Shown: positions 45,793 to 48,007 of the stretch, piece after piece
How the letters are laid out: each line of letters opens with the position of its first letter
Numbering within the stretch: position 1 is the first letter of the stretch
IMG/VR virus record: IMGVR_UViG_3300033148_004295
Location: 1-48,007 of that record
DNA from: a virus
Reading direction: 5' to 3' (one strand)
DNA length: 48,007 nt
Translations under genes and position numbers: made by a program
The notes under the pieces: generated by a model
What the model was told of the DNA's origin: nothing
Seen by the model: the letters and a program-made list of their open reading frames with translations, nothing else
The model's database searches: none

Positions 45793-46270
45793 GCCAAGAT
45801 ATACTGAGAAGCAGAAACAAAAAGCTCTTGCTTTTTATAAAGAGGGCTATAGTTCGCGGGAAGTAGAAATCAAAACAGGTGTAGGTCATAGGACTGTTGC
45901 CCGTCTTACAAAGAAATTAGGTGTTTCACGTAAACGAGGGGCCTTCGCTCCTAAAACCCCACACAATTTTGGTAAAAACGCAAACCGGTGGAAAGGTGGG
46001 ATATTTGACCCAAGTCGTAGAAAGTACCATTTAAGAAAAAAGTTTAATATGACTCTTGAGGAATATGAGTTATTGCTTGAGAAACAAAACGGAGTTTGTG
46101 CTTTGTGTGGTAATCCCCCTGTTGGCAGACATTTATCTGTGGACCATAACCATATAACAGGTAAAATAAGGGGATTACTTTGTGTGAGGTGTAATCAAAT
46201 GATTAGTGTATTTGATGATTTTAATATTGGTTTTGAAAAGATAGGTAATTATTTATTGAAAGGAAATTGA
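45782..46270 (+). CDS. EndoVII-type HNH endonuclease with N-terminal helix-turn-helix
   Basis: 162 residues. Residues 5-50 hold a helix-turn-helix (ALAFYKEGYSSREVEIKTGV, GHRTVARLTKKLG). Residues 90-160 hold the EndoVII core: LLEKQNGVCALCGNPPVGRH, LSVDHNHITGKIRGLLCVRC and NQMI (DHNH catalytic, two CxxC zinc pairs). Such free-standing enzymes act as homing nucleases or resolve branched DNA. It is inserted between tail genes, so mobile origin is likely. Confidence 0.85.
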   Translation: MRIKPRYTEKQKQKALAFYKEGYSSREVEIKTGVGHRTVARLTKKLGVSRKRGAFAPKTPHNFGKNANRWKGGIFDPSRRKYHLRKKFNMTLEEYELLLEKQNGVCALCGNPPVGRHLSVDHNHITGKIRGLLCVRCNQMISVFDDFNIGFEKIGNYLLKGN

Positions 46271-46271
46271 C

Positions 46272-46739
46272 ATGAGTACCGCTAACGTGAATTTTGAATT
46301 AGAGCAGAGCGGTGTAGGAATGGGAATAAATAAAGTCAGCCAATGGATTGACCACACTGATTTCACAGATGGCGGTGGTCAGTATGGGACACTGACAATG
46401 ACCCAACAGCTTCCTGCTGGTGCTTTTGTAATTGGCACAAAGGTTACAGTAGAGGAGGCCTTTGATGGTGGAACCAACAATTTGAAAGTTGGTAAATCGA
46501 GTGGTGAAGATGAGTTTTGTGATGGTGCTAACCTTGATGTTGGGAGTGTTGGTATTGTAGGTGATAGTGCCGAGGACCCGTTGGAGTTTCTTGCCGATGC
46601 AGCAAGTGTTTATCTACGAATAGATGAAGGTTCCGATTGGGGTGATATTACTGCTGGTAGGATTTTTGTTGAAGTATTCTATCTGAGTACAGTAACGGAA
46701 CTTAATAAAGGCTATCCAAATAAACATCGTTCAAATTAA
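46272..46739 (+). CDS. Small putative virion protein
   Basis: 155 residues, acidic and strand-rich. TANVNFELEQSGVGMGINKV, then GQYGTLTMTQQLPAGAFVIG and AGRIFVEVFYLSTVTELNKG. It seems to be a single beta sandwich, possibly a tail or head decoration. It starts one base after the HNH stop. Confidence 0.6.
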   Translation: MSTANVNFELEQSGVGMGINKVSQWIDHTDFTDGGGQYGTLTMTQQLPAGAFVIGTKVTVEEAFDGGTNNLKVGKSSGEDEFCDGANLDVGSVGIVGDSAEDPLEFLADAASVYLRIDEGSDWGDITAGRIFVEVFYLSTVTELNKGYPNKHRSN

Positions 46740-46749
46740 GGAATAAATG

Positions 46750-47094
46750 ATGGCGAGATACTACGCTGGTACAGACTCTACCTTGGTTAGTGATGCCGGT
46801 GGGTCTGTACGTGTAACTATTGCTGATAATGTTGGTCAGGGGAATGACGGCACTTCTATACCTTGTCGCAAGGTTTTCATTACACAGGACACAAGTAATA
46901 CGGGCCAAATACGGGTGAACGTAAGTGCTGCCGCTTCTAATACTCTTGGAATTAAAGTGCCAAAAGGTGCGACAACTGCGGCCAATGGTCCTGGGGAGCA
47001 ACCACCCCTTGAGTTAAACATCGCTGATGTAAATATGTTGTATTTTTATTCTGGTACGAACGGGGATACTGTAGATATACTATACCTTAAATAA
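46750..47094 (+). CDS. Small putative virion protein
   Basis: 114 residues from the second of two adjacent ATGs, with AAGGA 7 bases upstream. VRVTIADNVGQGNDGTSIPC, FITQDTSNTGQIRVNVSAAA and LYFYSGTNGDTVDILYLK outline a beta sandwich. A decoration role is inferred from composition and place. Confidence 0.6.
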   Translation: MARYYAGTDSTLVSDAGGSVRVTIADNVGQGNDGTSIPCRKVFITQDTSNTGQIRVNVSAAASNTLGIKVPKGATTAANGPGEQPPLELNIADVNMLYFYSGTNGDTVDILYLK

Positions 47095-47103
47095 GGAGAA
47101 GCG

Positions 47104-47763
47104 ATGTGTAAGCGGAACCAAAGAGCAATCAAAGCGCTTCTGGTTGTTATACTCCTTTTCTTTATGGTATGGTTTAGTTTGCCTATGGCTGCTTTGAGAG
47201 TCAGAGACTCAGCAGTGATGGTACATATTGAGGTTTGTGGTTTCCATTATGGGCAAGCTTCCGGTGTAATTATAGACAAGGGTGTAATCTTAACAGCCGG
47301 ACATGTTGTTAGAAGTGCCGAAGTAATACACATAACAACCGATGATGGTGTAGAATTAGTCTCAACTGAATTTATCAAAGCTGATGATATAGACCTCGGT
47401 TTGATTATTTTTGACAGTAATGAAGTATTACCACATTCTAAGTTATCCTTCTGCGAACCTTATGTTGGACAAACTGTATTTGGGATAGGCAGTCGTTATG
47501 GTTTGTTTAATAGTTTCTTCAAGGGAGTTACCTCTGCTAAAGGCAAATTAGTACCTATGTTTGGTAATAAAGGTTTATTGCAGCTTGATATAGCCGGGAA
47601 TCCGGGAGACTCTGGTTGTGCAATATATAATCGTTGGGGCAGTGTTGTAGGTATTCTTGTAGGCGGTGGTGGAGATGGTATAACTTTTTGTGTCCCATCT
47701 AAAATATGTAAGTTATTTTTAACTAAATATAAAGTGGATAAAGCTTTTAAGGATGCCAAATAA
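47104..47763 (+). CDS. Membrane-anchored trypsin-like serine protease
   Basis: 219 residues. One hydrophobic segment near the N-terminus (ALLVVILLFFMVWFSLPMAA, residues 11-30) would export or anchor the enzyme. The chymotrypsin-fold triad is His67 in LTAGHVV, Asp97 in DDIDLGL and Ser170 in GNPGDSGC. It is shorter than HtrA and has no PDZ domain. The gene is in the tail operon, with AAGGAG upstream, and overlaps the next gene (TAATG). It may cleave a host surface protein, a virion protein or itself; the target is unknown. Confidence 0.85.
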   Translation: MCKRNQRAIKALLVVILLFFMVWFSLPMAALRVRDSAVMVHIEVCGFHYGQASGVIIDKGVILTAGHVVRSAEVIHITTDDGVELVSTEFIKADDIDLGLIIFDSNEVLPHSKLSFCEPYVGQTVFGIGSRYGLFNSFFKGVTSAKGKLVPMFGNKGLLQLDIAGNPGDSGCAIYNRWGSVVGILVGGGGDGITFCVPSKICKLFLTKYKVDKAFKDAK

Positions 47764-47993
47764 TGCACATTAGGTTTCAATTACCTATAAAAGGCTTACA
47801 TCGTGGCGGTGCAGTTGAGCAATCTCCTGCGATGACTTCCGGCCACATGAATAATGTACGAGCAAGGGATGTATTAGAAAATAGAGTGCGGATAGGCCAA
47901 AGACCCCCCCTTGCTAAGTGGGGCGATGGAGACAGGATTGGTGATGCAGAGCAACCAGTAGTTGCAATGTGTACTGTGAGTACAGTTTCATAA
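47763..47993 (+). CDS. N-terminal fragment-like tail protein preceding the propeller
   Basis: 76 residues: RFQLPIKGLHRGGAVEQSPA then TSGHMNNVRARDVLENRVRI and GQRPPLAKWGDGDRIGDAEQ. This opening (GL...P...NVR..D..NR.R.GQRP) is the start I expect of long phage tail proteins, not of a 76-residue protein. It ends in TAATG shared with the propeller gene, which continues at base 100 after circular joining. So it is either a naturally split gene or a frame interrupted by mutation. Confidence 0.7.
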   Translation: MHIRFQLPIKGLHRGGAVEQSPAMTSGHMNNVRARDVLENRVRIGQRPPLAKWGDGDRIGDAEQPVVAMCTVSTVS

Positions 47994-48007
47994 TGATTTT
48001 TGTAGGC
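47894..48007. repeat. Right copy of the 114-bp terminal direct repeat
   Basis: Identical to bases 1-114. On a circular map of 47,893 bp the two copies are one locus. Confidence 0.95.

Overview
The window is a nearly complete or complete genome of a tailed, apparently strictly lytic bacteriophage of about 48 kb, AT-rich, on one circular map: the first 114 bases are repeated exactly as the last 114 bases. The tail apparatus looks T7/podovirus-like (adaptor, nozzle, internal virion proteins, fibre). It carries its own replication proteins (family A DNA polymerase, toprim primase, DnaB-type helicase, SSB, Cas4-like exonuclease, NinG) but no recognisable RNA polymerase, integrase or repressor. Eight strong sigma70-type promoters of nearly identical sequence indicate that it uses host RNA polymerase. 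The host cannot be named from the sequence.

Layout. (1) A regulatory hub at about 33.2-33.95 kb separates two divergent gene blocks. (2) The plus-strand block runs from 33.95 kb through the window end and on to 11.34 kb: small zinc-ribbon protein, terminase small and large subunits, HExxH protein, portal, lipoprotein, small basic and FmdB-like proteins, scaffold, major capsid protein, a second putative head protein, tail adaptor, EndoVII-type HNH endonuclease, two small virion proteins, a membrane-anchored trypsin-like protease, a split beta-propeller/nozzle tail complex, internal virion proteins, tail fibre, a 1276-residue putative ejection protein and a holin-like membrane protein. (3) The minus-strand block runs from 33.17 kb down to 11.29 kb: DNA polymerase; many small zinc-binding or membrane proteins; a protein with five tandem zinc ribbons followed by an M28/M42-like peptidase; Cas4-like nuclease; GroES-like co-chaperonin flanked by paralogous genes; SSB; an HNH endonuclease with a GC-rich structured leader; helicase; primase; NinG; and a nucleotide-metabolism cluster (MazG-like, DUF4406 and metallophosphoesterase proteins). 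Genes are tightly packed, with many ATGA, TGATG and TAATG overlaps that imply translational coupling.

Regulation. Seven minus-strand promoters and one plus-strand promoter share the pattern CTTGACTTT-N14-GGTATAATG. Three of them (at 26.6, 33.4 and 33.8 kb) have a common 21-bp motif 55-90 bp upstream, always in the same orientation relative to transcription. The plus-strand promoter also has two clusters of TTAAGA repeats at exact 11-bp spacing, the geometry of OmpR/PhoB-type binding sites. These arrays, the HNH-linked structured segment and the truncated duplicate of the nuclease gene start are the least explained signals in the window. Functions are assigned from motifs read by eye; no database search was possible.
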